64,000 bases of DNA from Cyanodermella asteris. Taxonomy: Eukaryota; Ascomycota; Lecanoromycetes; Ostropales; Stictidaceae. A program made the translations under genes and the position numbers. This document shows, piece after piece, positions 20,590 through 32,342 of this stretch. The stretch lies in assembly GCA_900618795.1 (NCBI GenBank), contig UYJD01000015.1, positions 813,034 through 877,033 on the forward strand, read 5' to 3'. Each line of letters opens with the position of its first letter. The first letter of the stretch is position 1. The notes below the pieces were generated by a model. That model made no database searches. It was not told where the DNA came from and was given only the letters and a program-made list of their open reading frames with translations.

Positions 20590-22436
20590 GAAGGAAAAAA
20601 AAAGGAAGGGCTCACGAGGCTGAATCTGAGGTTCAGTAAGATGGCTGGGCTGGCAGTGAGAGTGCCTGGTAATTGCGGAAGTGGATGTCCTATGCTGGAC
20701 GGAGGAAAGGATGGGGTGGAGATGAATTACGACTGATGAAGCTTCGGAAGGAATGGGTTGCCAGGAAGTATTATAGAAAACATGCGTAAACCAGTGATGT
20801 CAGATCTTTGATGATCATGATTCAGGCATTGCGAAGAGAATACTCTTCGACTCTCAAGAGCTGCATAGATGATGACAACGAAAACCACGTAATGAGTTGG
20901 AAAATAGGTATGTACATATTCGATTTTTGATGATATCAGGGAACTGGGAAACACAGATTAGCATCGTCTTAAGGCGGTATTCTGAAACAATCTGAGGCTC
21001 ATATCTCTCCACTGTTGACCTTGCGTACCATGGTAGACAGAATTGGCATTGTCATGAACATAGACTTCAGTGGCCATAGAATCACGTTGTCAGCACTTGG
21101 ACAGCCTATGCGGTTAAGTGTGCTTAGTCCTATTTTCGTAGCATCTGTTATAGTAGATTGCCTCAGAAGGACTTTCTCCTTCATCATATAAGATCGTGAG
21201 ACGTTTTGGACTCCTCTGAAGGGAAAGACAAGTGTGTCCATCAGAACTGGCTTCCACGTGAAGCCTGCTCTGAATACACACTGACCTCCTCCGTCAACCG
21301 GAGCCCATCGCTCATCTTATTCCCCCGTCCCTCCTCCAACCCATTCTTAGCCAAATACCCGGAATGCTTACCACACGATCCCGAAGTTAGAGACGTGAAG
21401 GAAAAATGAGATCTGAAGACAATGAGGGCTCTGGCATGACTGCCACCACTGCCGGAAGAAATCACTTGCAGATGATTATTTCGGTTGACACAAAGTCATT
21501 TGACATGCACGTTGGTATGCAAGCAGTCATCGAGCCTCAGATACCAGGTGGTGTCATGGCACGACCGTCCATTCTTGTGGAGTATGGCCAAAAGAGGCAT
21601 CCTCTACCGACAGCAGCTGTACGGAGAGGTGGCAGAGAAACTGCCGAGGGGCCGCTTCTGCGGGGAGGGGGGTGGATTGTAAAGAGCCGGGGCTGAATCC
21701 GGTCTTGCCCACGAAAACCAAAGTATTAGAAAGTGAATTGAAGATCTTCCAACCAAAACAAACAACTCTATTAAAAGATCTTCTGTATTTCCAACCGACA
21801 TAGGTTTGAGATACAGAGATACTTGCCTAGGAGAGTCCGGTCCACGTGAGGTATGGATCACGGTCTTTCGCTCGTCGCGGCGTGACCGCAGAGTTCGACA
21901 GCTACCAGCCGGCAGAATCTGTCGCATCGTTCATCAGACCTTTAGCCACGGTTGCCAGCAGAGCCAGCCAAGATCATGCCACGGGTTCGACAAAGCCATC
22001 TGTCATGGGCGAACAATTGGCTTGGTTTGGACGCTATTTGCGCTTCGCAACTTTGTCCCAACTTGGACGACAGGGACGAAGGCCAGTATTTGGTGGCTCC
22101 GACCCGAGAAGTAACTGGTACACGACAGCTTTCGACCAAAGGAAAGCTAAGCTTCGGCTTGCACTGCGTCAGCGACCGATAATGACGCCGACCCCTGCTA
22201 GATATGTACTAGGATTTGCATGTACTACTGCAGTAGCGCCAATCCTGTGCGACAGAACGTTCGCTCAAAAATGACGGATACGTTTTCGGCCAGCAAACAT
22301 GAATTAGATGGTAAAGGTAAAGGAGATTCTTGCATGCAAAATGGATGTGATTTGAGCGGCTCAGATACAAAACAATGACTATGGCACAAGGTTAGCGGGT
22401 CAGGACTTCCACGAGCTGATGCGACGTACGTCAGCT

Positions 22437-22505
22437 GTGTTATCCACACAGACCGGATCCCGCCCTAGCATGGGCTGGCATCTTTTGTGTGGATTGGTGA
22501 TACAT
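22437..22505. repeat. Diverged direct repeat, copy 1
   Basis: Shares an ordered match with 22839-22901: GTGTTATC, GACCGGAT, CCGCCCT, ATGGG, CATCTTTTG and GTGGATTGGTG occur in the same order. Differences are mainly transitions plus small indels. No coding function is apparent. Confidence 0.7.
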
Positions 22506-22838
22506 TTGGAGCCTCTGCCTGGGGTGGTCATCGGCTGAGGTTTTCCTCTTACGAGTTTGGTGTGCTTAGTGGGATGGTTATGATTGGTAAGGTGCGGCGG
22601 ATCTGAGCCCCGACGGATCTCAGTGTATGATCTGGTCCGACCGACAAAGGTCACGTGGTGGCGCGGGTTGAGCCCATTAGCATGACTCCTTTTCACGTGA
22701 AATTGTGCTGCTCAATAAGAGGTTGTCATATTCTTTCTGTCGCAGGCCACTTGATCCTAGCTCCGACTAACTCTAAATTGGCAGACTTTCGGCTGCTTAA
22801 GCTAACGGCGAATGGTGTTGGGGTGTATGCATATATAC

Positions 22839-22901
22839 TGTGTTATCTGGACCGGATTCCGCCCTGGTATGGGCATCTTTTGCGTGGATTGGTGTTACAG
22901 A
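22839..22901. repeat. Diverged direct repeat, copy 2
   Basis: Second copy of the ~65-bp element at 22437-22505, in the same orientation, about 400 bp downstream. The identity is high in the middle and fades at both ends. Confidence 0.7.
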
Positions 22902-23436
22902 GTCTTCATGCAGAATCAGCTCAGCTGGGGCATGCCATGGTGCCGCGGTGGAGATCGGTTGCGGGCGGCTGGAAGGTTACGTCGTCGGGGACCTGTAACG
23001 CCCGCCCAACGAGCGGCGCTGGATGCCCAATTGCCCATGGTCAGACAATCCCACGACGCACGTGTACGGTCCTACCTCATCGGAAGGCGGTCCTGACAGA
23101 GAGCTCTTCGTCCATGCAATCCTTGCGGCAGCTCAAGTCACTTCTCGAGCTTCCGGGATCGGCGAAATGTGATAGGGTGTGCAAAGCTGTTTGCCCTTCT
23201 CGCGTTATTCTGCGACCCGTGGTCCGTTGAGAACGACAACGTGGCACTGCAAATACCAGCACCCGCGGGCTGATGCTTGCTGTCCAGGGAGCTGACAGGC
23301 GAGAGCAAACCCAAACAAAGGTTGGTCCTGCGGGCGTCGTTACGAACGCCAAGTATTGGCGTATTTTGGCGGGGGTTTGATGAACAAACTTGGGCTGCGA
23401 AGGCGAATGTGTTGTCATTGTCCAAGCGTCGTGCGC

Positions 23437-24888
23437 TTATCGTATCAGAGCTGTGGGTGCCTGTCCAAGCTGAATGAACAGCCGGTCGATGTCGTCGGAG
23501 ACTTTCTCAAAGACACCATATCGTCCAGTACTGAGGCTGCCGAAGGGTCAGCGTCGAAAGGCGAAGAAGCGCCATGTTTGTTGCTTACCTCCATGTCAGG
23601 TTGCCGGTGCAATACTGCTTGCAACCGTTGATGAGCTCGTCCAATGCAGATCTTATCTCTGGACGATCCTGATAACGATACTGAAGCTGCGCGGCCAAGT
23701 CGTCCAGGCGCACTACACTGGCCTCGATCGATTCTAGTATTGCTGCAACCGCTGCAGGAATTGACCTGACGTCGCTATAGATGATGGGAAGCAGACTTTC
23801 GGCGGCGCCCTGCGCAATCTCTTTCTTGACCGACAATAAATCATTCACACTGAAGCCATGTCAGCCCAGATCAGCAAAAGTTATCATGTATCACTGACTT
23901 GCAAATGTTGACATTGGTGCAGTCCAGCACAGCTTGGAGGTCGGGATCGTCAAGTACTTCATCTGGGAGCTCCGTCTCGTTGCAATATCTGTCGATTATG
24001 TTAGTGAGGACTCGGGGAGCAGCTGTCCTGATTTGGAAACAAGTGCTTACTCGTTCAGTGCCAGGACTACCCGCACCGCGCTTGTGCCGAGTCTAAATTC
24101 CTGGAATTCTGAGAGGGTCATCACTTTCCCAGTCAAGCGAAGCCGCTGTTCGACTTCAGACTTTTGGATGAAGAATGACATTTCGTCTGCGAGTCTGACA
24201 CGTTGACCTGTCTCCAGTCAGCGAACGCTTGCGGGTAGCTGGGTTGACGCACGGTGGCAGCAGTGTCTTCTGAGAGGTACGCCGATGAGGTCGAAGGCCC
24301 GGATGATCGGATTTGAGGTCAACTGGTTTGGGGAGACATCACGCAAGCCGAGACTGAAATTCACATACTCCAGTGTCTCGGCCCGGTACTTCTGAGCGTG
24401 GACAAAGTCTTGAGACAGAGCACCAACGTCCGAATCGATCTCTTCACCAGAGTTAGCTTCCATAGTCAGAACGCTGCTCAATGGGACTGTCTACCATCGT
24501 CCCAGACAAAAAGCTGTGATTATCATCAGTATGGTCAACACAAATGAGACCCAGATGCAACATACCCATAGAGAAAGGAAAGTCGCAACTTTCAATCTCA
24601 GGTGCGAAGCATTTGGCCACCACGTAGCTCCGAATAAGCCATAGTCGCCGTGCTCGAGCTTGTGTAGCTTGGAATGAGTAGGAAATCGGCTGAATTCGTC
24701 AGTAGACGGAGCGACCATCAAAGTGGAGCTACACACTCATGAAGCGCAACCAAGACATCCTGACGGACGAGCTCGACGTTTGGATTCACAGAAGCCGGCC
24801 ATTTGCTCAAGATGGACCGAAGCCCTACAATTTCAATGCACTGGCCCTGGAGTTCGGCAAGGATCTCTGCTCGGGTCGGTCTGGTCAT
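23437..24888 (-). CDS. Terpene cyclase (class I, fungal sesquiterpene-type)
   Basis: Eight minus-strand exons, read 24888-24737, 24689-24566, 24513-24495, 24441-24253, 24207-24051, 23988-23899, 23849-23589 and 23536-23437, give about 363 aa with every junction in frame. Motifs: WPNASHLRLKVATFLSLW, then the metal-binding DDEID (residues about 97-101). This is formed only by splicing exons 3 and 4. Next come EFQEFRLGTSAVRVVLALNE, the second metal site NDLLSVKKE (about 246-254) and a C-terminal RY in WSLSTGRYG. These define class I cyclases, which ionise a prenyl diphosphate and cyclise it; the product cannot be predicted. It is divergent from the P450 at 26293. The first exon and start ATG are uncertain, since the N-terminal 20 residues do not look typical and an upstream exon is possible. 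Confidence 0.88.
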
Positions 24889-26292
24889 CGTTGCGGCAGT
24901 CCGGGTGGAGATGGAAGTTGATGTGAATAACAGGAAGCAGATGGATGAGAAATAGCAGTAGTCATGGCTTTGGTTCTGGTACAGCCCATGATGGGCAGGG
25001 ATACCGAGCTACTCAGTAGTAGTCCGGTGAATCGTCGTTTCCAGACACCGTCATCAGGTCTCGGTGCACTGCCACGCCATTCTGTCATTTACGAGGATGA
25101 TAACACTGGCGTATGTTTCGTCGGTAAGAAAACACAAGCAAAGACACCGATTGCTTCTTGGGTAGGACGGAGCATTTCGCTCTCAGGTGAGCCGGGTGCA
25201 TGGATTGTGCGCAGACCACCGATCCTTTGGTGAAAACAAAGCATATCAGGCGTCGGACCGCGGGCCAACATTCCAGCAGGAATGAGCACTAGTCTATGCA
25301 CACGACAGATGGATTGGGAGCATGCCTTGCATCCTCTCATCCGCTGGCCTGGCATGGCAGCGGCTAATGAGGACAAGCCAGCAGACGCCCACCGTCCGTA
25401 GTGGGTGTCTTGAAACTCGAAAGTCGACCTCCGCCACAAGCGCCGTTCGCGTCGTACAGACGTGGCAAGCTCCGAGCAATTGGCTGGGATTTCCGATCGA
25501 GTATGACGGCTTCATCAGTGGCCATGTTGGATCAGCGCAAGCTGATAGTCGTGTCATCGTTCTACCAGTGGTTGTTGTCTAAGCGCGACGACCATATATG
25601 CGGCCGCCCGTTCACCAGCTTCTCCCCTCTCGCAAGGCTCGTTCAACGTAAGACGTTGATGACGGTTGAGATGGTTGATTGGCGTGAAGCGGCACAGCAC
25701 AATTTGCAGGCCCGATTTGATAGCACAGACCAACGGTATCGTGGCGGGAAGCTTCTTGCGCAATGTTTTCCGCTCAACGGGTCCCATTAACCGCGGGGCG
25801 AGAAGGTACATTTCTAGCCTCTCAAGATCATTGTGGTCTGACGAGCTGTGGTGATGGAAGTTACACGATGCACGATACGTCGGCAGCTTGCAACGTGGCT
25901 AGTCGCCCACGTCGATGGACTGGACCAGTCGCTCCTGCCCTTCAAAGCGAATCCAGCCTCGGCGATCCTGCCATCAAAGAAGGGCGGAAACCGGAGAATG
26001 CTCGTAAAATAACGCACTACGGCCAACCGTTGGTCGCGCCTACCAAATTCACTTCCTGGCAGCCATCGAGCTCGGCGGTACGCAGGCCGGTAATCTCGAC
26101 CACCTTTTGGGAACACAATGGCGGGACATCGCGCGAGTCGAATCACTGATTGGACCCTAAGCCGTAGAGTGCATGTCGCCACGACAGTCGCAGGCTTGAG
26201 GGTCCAAATATGCTCTATATGACCGCCCGAGCTGGTGGACGCAGCGCGCTTCCGGTCCACACCATTTGGATAGTCGGTCTGTATAGTACAAG
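24889..26292. promoter_or_regulatory. Divergent promoter region of terpene cyclase and P450
   Basis: About 1.4 kb between two divergent biosynthetic starts, with no recognisable gene. A shared regulatory region is expected for co-regulated cluster genes. I do not see a distinctive palindrome that would name a regulator. Confidence 0.45.
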
Positions 26293-28264
26293 ATGGAGAA
26301 CTTCACGCACGTCGACAAGCTAGCAGACCTGGTGCCGGCTTGGGTACATCAACCTGTTGCTTTGTTGGTGCTTTACATCTTCTTCGCCTACCAGATCTTG
26401 GTGGTCTTCTATCGGCTGTATCTGCATCCTCTGTCCCGCTTTCCAGGTCCGAAACTTGCGGCCGCTACCTTCTTGTACGAGTTCTTCTACGATGTCTTCG
26501 CCAAGGAGGGAGGTGACTTTGTCAATCACGTTGAACGTCTTCATGACATCTACGGTATGTCGTCCGCATCTGATGTGTGATGGTGATTAACCAAAGTGAT
26601 GTCCAGGGCCCGTCTTGAGAGTGACCCCGGATGAGATCCATGTGAGGGATACTACATGGTCACACGTCCTATACGCCGGACCCTCCCATGTGAGTACATT
26701 GCTCAGGCATTCGCCGAGTTGATATCTGACCGAGAAAAAGATTCGCCACAAGGATCCCAGTCTGGCCAACGTGGCTGGAACTGGAGATGGATGTGAGTTC
26801 AAAGACATTCTAATGCCTTGCATCACACCACTGATCGAATCCCAGCCTTTGGAACTGCAAACCATGACTTGCATCGCAGGAGACGAGGTCCTGTCAGCTC
26901 ATATTTCTCCCGAGCTTCAGTCACAAAGATGCAAGACCGGATCTGGGCCCGAGCCAATCGCATGTGTGAAGTGCTGGAGCAGCATCGCATCGATATTAGC
27001 GTCGTCAAGGGGAGAGCTCTCTTTCTTGGCTGGTCCAATGACACTCTCAGGTCTTGCGCATTCGGTCAGGACCTGCAGTTGATGAGCAACCCGGACAAAG
27101 CAATGGGATTTGATACCGTCTTCAAAGCTTTCGCGACTTTCTATCCGATTCTGAAGCAGCAATACTGGATCATACCAGTCGCTTTGAGGCTACCCACAGC
27201 TCCATTTTGGTATATATACCGTCCGCTGGCGATCCTCCTGACTGTTCACACTGTGATTCATCTCATCCGCCTCGACAGAGTCGATAGCTGACAAGAAACA
27301 GGAGATGATCAACATGGCTGAAAGGTGTCGCAAAGAACACTTTGACTCCACAAAAAATGGTACCTTACCACAATCCGAAGCCTCGCCTTTGCACAAGGAC
27401 GCCTATCCTGGCCTGTATCATGCTCTGCTGCAAAGTCATATGCCCCAGAGCGAGAAGCAGGCTCGCCGAATGGCCCATGAAGGATTTGAAATCCTGCTTG
27501 CCGGCAGCGACACGACAGCGAGAACCATGGGCATCTTGGTGTACCACATGATTGCCAACCCGGACATGGCTCGCCGCCTTTCGACTGAGGTCCGAGAAGG
27601 GTTTGTGCAGGCTGGCGAGAAGGTGGATCTGACTACATTGGAACAGTTGCCTTACCTTGTGAGTGATCTCCAGTTGCTGTTGAACCCGTTGGTGGCTGAC
27701 ACCAGGAAGAATGCCTGTATCAAGGAGGCACTGCGCATTGGCAAAGTCACAGACCATCGGCTCAGCTTGGTCGCACCGGAAGAGGATCTCGTGTACGAAC
27801 AATGGACCATTCCGAGAGGGGTAAGGGCAACGAACTGCTCACGGTCTTGTTTGCTAGCTGACTTCACAACCAGTCTCGCGTTTCAATGACACCGACTCGT
27901 AATTCATACGATGAAGAGTTTTTCCCGAACCCCGAGACATTCATCCCTGATCGATGGCTTCAGCCAAAGGAAGTCGTTGCCCGAATGGAAACATACTTCA
28001 TGCCTTTTGCTCATGGTAGGAGAGGTTGCCTTGGCTTGTTGTAAGTGAATCTGCAGCCATTTCCACGATAGATATGCTAACCATTATAGCTTTGCAATGG
28101 CCGAGCTGCGAATTGGTGCTGCACAGATCTTCCGACAATTCGAGATGGAACTGTTCGATACCATCAGAGAACGCGACATTGATCACTCGTGGGCGCATAT
28201 TGCTGGCGAACCCAGCAGGCACGGAAAGGGCCTGAGGTTCCACGTGAAGAAGAGGCTCGATTGA
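26293..28264 (+). CDS. Cytochrome P450 monooxygenase (trichodiene-oxygenase-like)
   Basis: Eight exons (26293-26554, 26607-26689, 26741-26792, 26846-27243, 27302-27658, 27710-27820, 27874-28040, 28090-28264) sum to 534 aa in frame. An N-terminal membrane anchor (ALLVLYIFFAYQILVVFY) is followed by the Pro-rich hinge HPLSRFPGPK. Helix I holds AGSDTT (about 332-337). The K-helix ExxR is EALR (390-393). The heme loop is FAHGRRGCLG with Cys about 473. The stretch SFGTANHDLHRRRRGPVSSY resembles the trichodiene oxygenase group of fungal P450s, enzymes that hydroxylate terpenes or other secondary metabolites in the ER membrane. It is head-to-head with the terpene cyclase and tail-to-tail with the methyltransferase. 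All catalytic motifs are intact. The exon 4/5 junction is the least certain. Confidence 0.94.
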
Positions 28265-28426
28265 ACATCTGAGCGACAAATGGCGAGTTGGATGAAATTT
28301 TGAAACGACGCTTAATGGTAATCTGGACGATATTCCGGCTATGAAATCAGGCAATAGGCTTGCGGGCAACCCGGATATACCTAGAGTTGGATCAGTACAA
28401 GTCGGTCGGGTTCGTTCCAACAGAAC

Positions 28427-29477
28427 TTACAGGTGTGTGTATAATCCCTTTGACTCGGCTTGCAGGGTCATTTCCTTCTCTGCCCGTGCTGCGAGAGCCC
28501 TCCCTTGCGACTCGGTCAAAGTAGATGACGGATGCGTAAACATTCTTTGTGACATGCCACCCACAATCTCGGCCATATCGACGGCGTACTGATGAGCCGT
28601 TTCATTTCGAGAGACCGGAGGATCGGCGTCATCAGGATAAAGCCTCATTTTCTTTACCAAATCAATGGTAATCTCAAATCCGGCACGTCGAAGCCTGTCT
28701 GGAAAACTGACCACAACATTCCACTGCATTCCCATCCCCGCCATGTACTCCTTCGCCGCATCAAACCACTTCACCGCCGCGGACCGCTGTCCCGCCCTCC
28801 CATCCCTTGCCAGCATCTCAAACGCCCCCTCAAAAACCTGCAAATAGCCCCCTGGCCGTAAATGTGCGAAGCACTTCTCGAACAGCCCATCCCAATCCCG
28901 CACCGCAGCCAACAGCATACGTATCGATATGACGTCGAACTGCTCGTCTGCGCCCGAGAAATCCCACATTTGGGCCGTCAGGTCGGCCTTGTAGAAGTTG
29001 CAGTTTGGCGGTGGGGCGGCAATCTCGTATCTTTCAGAGGGAAGCGAGAGGTCGATTCCGATGACTTGGGCGTTGGGATGGAGGGCGGCCATCTCGGTGC
29101 ACCAGATGCCGGTGCCGCAGCCCAGGTCGAGGATGCGACTTGGGGGCGCGGCCTTGTCGAGGGGGATCTTGTGGATGCCGCTCCAGCGGACCTTGAAGAC
29201 TTCATGCTGGTGGTCTGATGGAAGTGGTCAGGGTCAGTGGGGTTCGCTTGGGGGTTGGAAGGTGGAAGGTGGGAAGGGTTAAACATACTCAATCGTCCCG
29301 TTTCTGTCACGTTCTGCGAGGTATGCATCAGTGCCTGTAAGTTGGTTTTTCTGGCGAACAAACCTTTGTGGGTAAGAAATATGGCTTGTTCACTGTCCCT
29401 GTGGTCTGGGCGACTGCATTATCCTGTTGGAGGGCATTACTCTTCGCCCTCGAGCGGAGCGAATAGCGGTGCGTCAT
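28427..29477 (-). CDS. SAM-dependent methyltransferase (LaeA/UMTA-like)
   Basis: Three exons on the minus strand (29477-29364, 29313-29289, 29214-28427) give 308 aa; the 25-nt middle exon is supported by the joined sequence PYFLPTKNVTETGRLNHQHE. The Rossmann-type SAM-binding motif I is ILDLGCGTGIWCTEMA (about residues 74-89), followed by VIGIDLS, a DL acidic site and FDVISIRMLLAAVRDWDG. The post-motif LRPGGYLQVFE is typical of class I methyltransferases. The arrangement matches the LaeA/UMTA/Tam-like family of fungal secondary-metabolite methyltransferases. The 3' end is 162 bp from the P450 3' end, so it probably belongs to the same small cluster, where O-methylation of the oxidised terpenoid is a reasonable guess. 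An in-frame ATG also exists at 29582. Confidence 0.9.
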
Positions 29478-30640
29478 GGAGGAAACCTGAGATATCAAGC
29501 TGACGGACTGTAATGGCGATCGAGAACGCACTGCAAACGGAGAGAAAACGGGCTGTGTCTCAATTATTGGTGCAGGGCCCATATAAAGGCCTATGATAGT
29601 TAGACCCGCTTTTCGTCTGGGAGCTGGGTGGCTCGATGGTAAGATTGGGCTGTTCTTGTAACATTTCCACCGAATGCATTAGCCTGGAACGCTAAGTATA
29701 ATCTCCATGCACGACTCGGGGCATAACGTGAAGCATCGAAGAACTACATGACGGTCTGTTGAGCTGCGATGAGTGCGTTTGTTGCCAGCAGACGCTGGAT
29801 GTATGAGCTGATGCTAGAGTCGGGCCTCGTCATACATGATTTCGTAATCTTGCCGCCGCAGCCGCATCAATACGTCTACACGCGAGAAGCACACTGACGA
29901 GCTTTTCCGCCAACCGTTTGTGTTTCGCTTTTGACACGATCGAGCGAAATGTCGGAAATACGGTTGTCTCACGGCGTACTCGAGCAGTCGAGATACAATC
30001 TTGCAGCAAGCTGGCCAACCGGCTAACGGCTGCAGTATCCATCGCTCCGCCTGTCAGCCTTGGCCATTTACGTTACCAACAGCTTTACGTTCGCCCACGA
30101 CTGACATTTTGCGGTCATCAACGATGGTCGATGGAATGGCCAGTATCGCCTGTGACCAGCGGGCCGACAGCCTCGTGTTGGTTGACGCCACTACGATGGC
30201 CGCTTCATCTCTACACCTGGAATGACAGCACTGGCTTGACTGCCTCGAAGTTGGTGTTGAAGCCGGGAAAACTTCCGCTTGTGCTCACTGCGGCTTCGTC
30301 AACGAAGGTATAGAATTATTTGTAGCCAGGAAGATCAGCGAAATCGAGGATTGTGGCCCTGCTCAAAATCGGCCACTTTTACTCGCGACAGTCAATCCGA
30401 GAGCTTCCAAATTTGTTTCCGACAGTAGGCGTCGCGCCTTTGCTTTTTGGTCAATCCAGGTGAGGTGAGGGCGTTCAAACCCAATTCCAGCCTCGATGTT
30501 GTGTCTCTGGGTGAGATGACATAGACGCTGCCATTAATGAATGGTCCCAGACGTCTATGTGCTAAGTCTCCGAAAGTGATGCCGCGCATTCAACAACGCT
30601 GCTGCCCATCCGAACCAAAGGTTAAATGTCTCGTCCGATC
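29478..30640. other. Intergenic, no gene recognised
   Basis: No supportable gene on either strand. The minus-strand frame at 29830-30042 (Arg/Ala-rich, 70 aa) has no recognised motif. The first 100-200 bases should hold the methyltransferase promoter. Confidence 0.45.
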
Positions 30641-32342
30641 AGAGGCTGAGTGTTGCTGAACACTGGCTTGCTGATTGTCGAGCATCGCATATTCAATGCA
30701 ATGTACCTCCAAAAGCACCAAAGCTCTTTTGCAGCTCGACGTTCCCGGCTTCGATGCCGTCCTTCGAGAAGACGTTGACGAATTGATGGTCGGCTCCGTG
30801 AAAGGAACGCCTTAGTTTCGATATGCTTGTTCGATTCACTGCTGGGGATCCTCTCAACCGATACGGTCAGCCTCGTCGAACATTGACAATCTGAGGAACG
30901 ACACAATCCCACTCCCTCGAATATTTCAGGATGTCTTTCATGTAGCGCGGGTGCTGGCAATACCTGATCTCTGGGCCAACTCACTCTGTACCATCCAAGA
31001 TAGCGAAGGAGACTGGCTTGCTCAGTCTCGTCAGGTGGCGACCATTTATGGCAACGCGGCCATCACGATCGTCGCGAGTCGGGCTCAAGACTCTTCCGCG
31101 GGCTTCCTGGATTCCCCTGGTAATGAAGCAACGCCAGTTGCTTCTCGAATGAGCGCCACAGTGGGTTCGAGAAATGTTCTCTTACACATACTCTGCTGTT
31201 GATAACGACGACAACCCCGAGGCCGGGTCAAGCCACATAGAACACAACCCGCTCGATGGTCGCGCATGGGCGTTCCAAGAAGACCTTTTCTCCCGTCGAT
31301 GCTTGATGCCTGGCCATGATGAGATGTTCTGGGTGTGTGGTAGCCACCACGAATGTGAGTATGGCCGCCGTGGTAAGGCTAAGCCATACTCTCCGTGGTT
31401 TCGCGCAGTCGATCACCAAGGCAAGTCGGGCCACTCGCTTATCTTGAGCCGCTTCGTAGCATCCATAACACTTCAAGAACCATCGCATTCTTACTGCAGA
31501 GATCTTTCGCACATTTGGCTCAAGAGGAGATCGATTGTGGAACATCATTCCCGACGACAACTCACGTTTGACAAAGATCGATGGATCGCGCTCAATGGAA
31601 TCATCAACAAGGCTAGTAATCCGGAGTCTACGTGTCACGCGGGTCACTGGCGAGCTGTGAAACAAGGAGCCCTCTTGAACCTGCGGTCACTCGGGCAGGC
31701 GGCGTACGGCAACGAAGAGTGTATCCACAATTTATCTTGGCAGCAATGTGGCCGGAGGCCTTCCGTTCACAGGGTACCAACATGGTCTTGGGCATGCATA
31801 GAAAGCAAGTCAGGTGTCTCGTACGCGTACGTGGGAATTAATTCCTCAGAACTTGATTTCTCCATCGCGAATGTTCTCGATGTCCGCTGCCAGCAGTCTC
31901 CTTGATCAATGATCCGGACCTCTGCCGAAGAATACTGATCATCAGAACATTGATCTGCGACTACAATTGACGATCGGGACGAAGAACCGCGGGTCACTTT
32001 GAGCGATTTATCGTTCAAAGGACTGTGAAACTTGATTGTGAGCCTGATCAGGCAGGGCTGCGATCCACAGCAGGCTGCATTTGTGCTATGCTTGCAGAAC
32101 GCAAGCCGCAAGAATTGGTGGACGTTCAGATCGCTTGTCACGCCCTAGAACGCGGGACACCTGCCATTGCCATTCTCTGCAAGCCTTCTCTCGACCTTTC
32201 GCAGGGCCATGAGCGGGTCGGTCTCTGGGTATCGCAAGATGCAGTAGATCGTGGTATGAATGACCTGTTGCTTCAAAGGGACGAGGACATTCTCTCTGAA
32301 GCTAATTGTGATCCGTCACGGGCGGACATAACCCTGATATGA
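30641..32342 (+). pseudogene. Disrupted HET-domain (heterokaryon incompatibility-type) gene
   Basis: HET-family signatures occur in the right order but in different reading frames. First comes YACSIHCWGSS (the usual ALSYCWG block), then NDTIPLPRIFQDVFHVARVL and DLWANSLCTIQDSEGDW (usual WIDSLCIIQD). These are followed by VATIYGNAAITIVAS, RAWAFQEDLFSRRCL, RRQLTFDKDRWIALNGI, VPTWSWACIESKSG and a C-terminal HERVGLWVS. HET proteins are NLR-like or stand-alone triggers of cell death after fusion of incompatible hyphae. Here the frame changes at least three times without convincing introns, so the locus looks like a decayed copy, although undetected introns could rescue part of it. It sits directly beyond the terpenoid locus, an accessory-region context typical of HET genes. 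Confidence 0.72.

Larger units (their letters stand above)
20590..23436. other. Gene-free stretch before the terpene cyclase
   Basis: About 2.85 kb without a gene I can support. Short frames on both strands show no family motif. A diverged direct repeat pair (22437-22505 and 22839-22901) lies here, suggesting an old local duplication or relic. Confidence 0.45.

Noticed and set aside
19759-20615. Frames of 236-256 codons on the minus strand
   Set aside because: Produced by the very high GC at third positions of the alpha/beta hydrolase, whose catalytic triad is on the plus strand.
20999-21241. 80-codon minus-strand frame considered as a reductase fragment
   Set aside because: No dinucleotide-binding motif and no adjoining exon; resemblance was too vague to keep.
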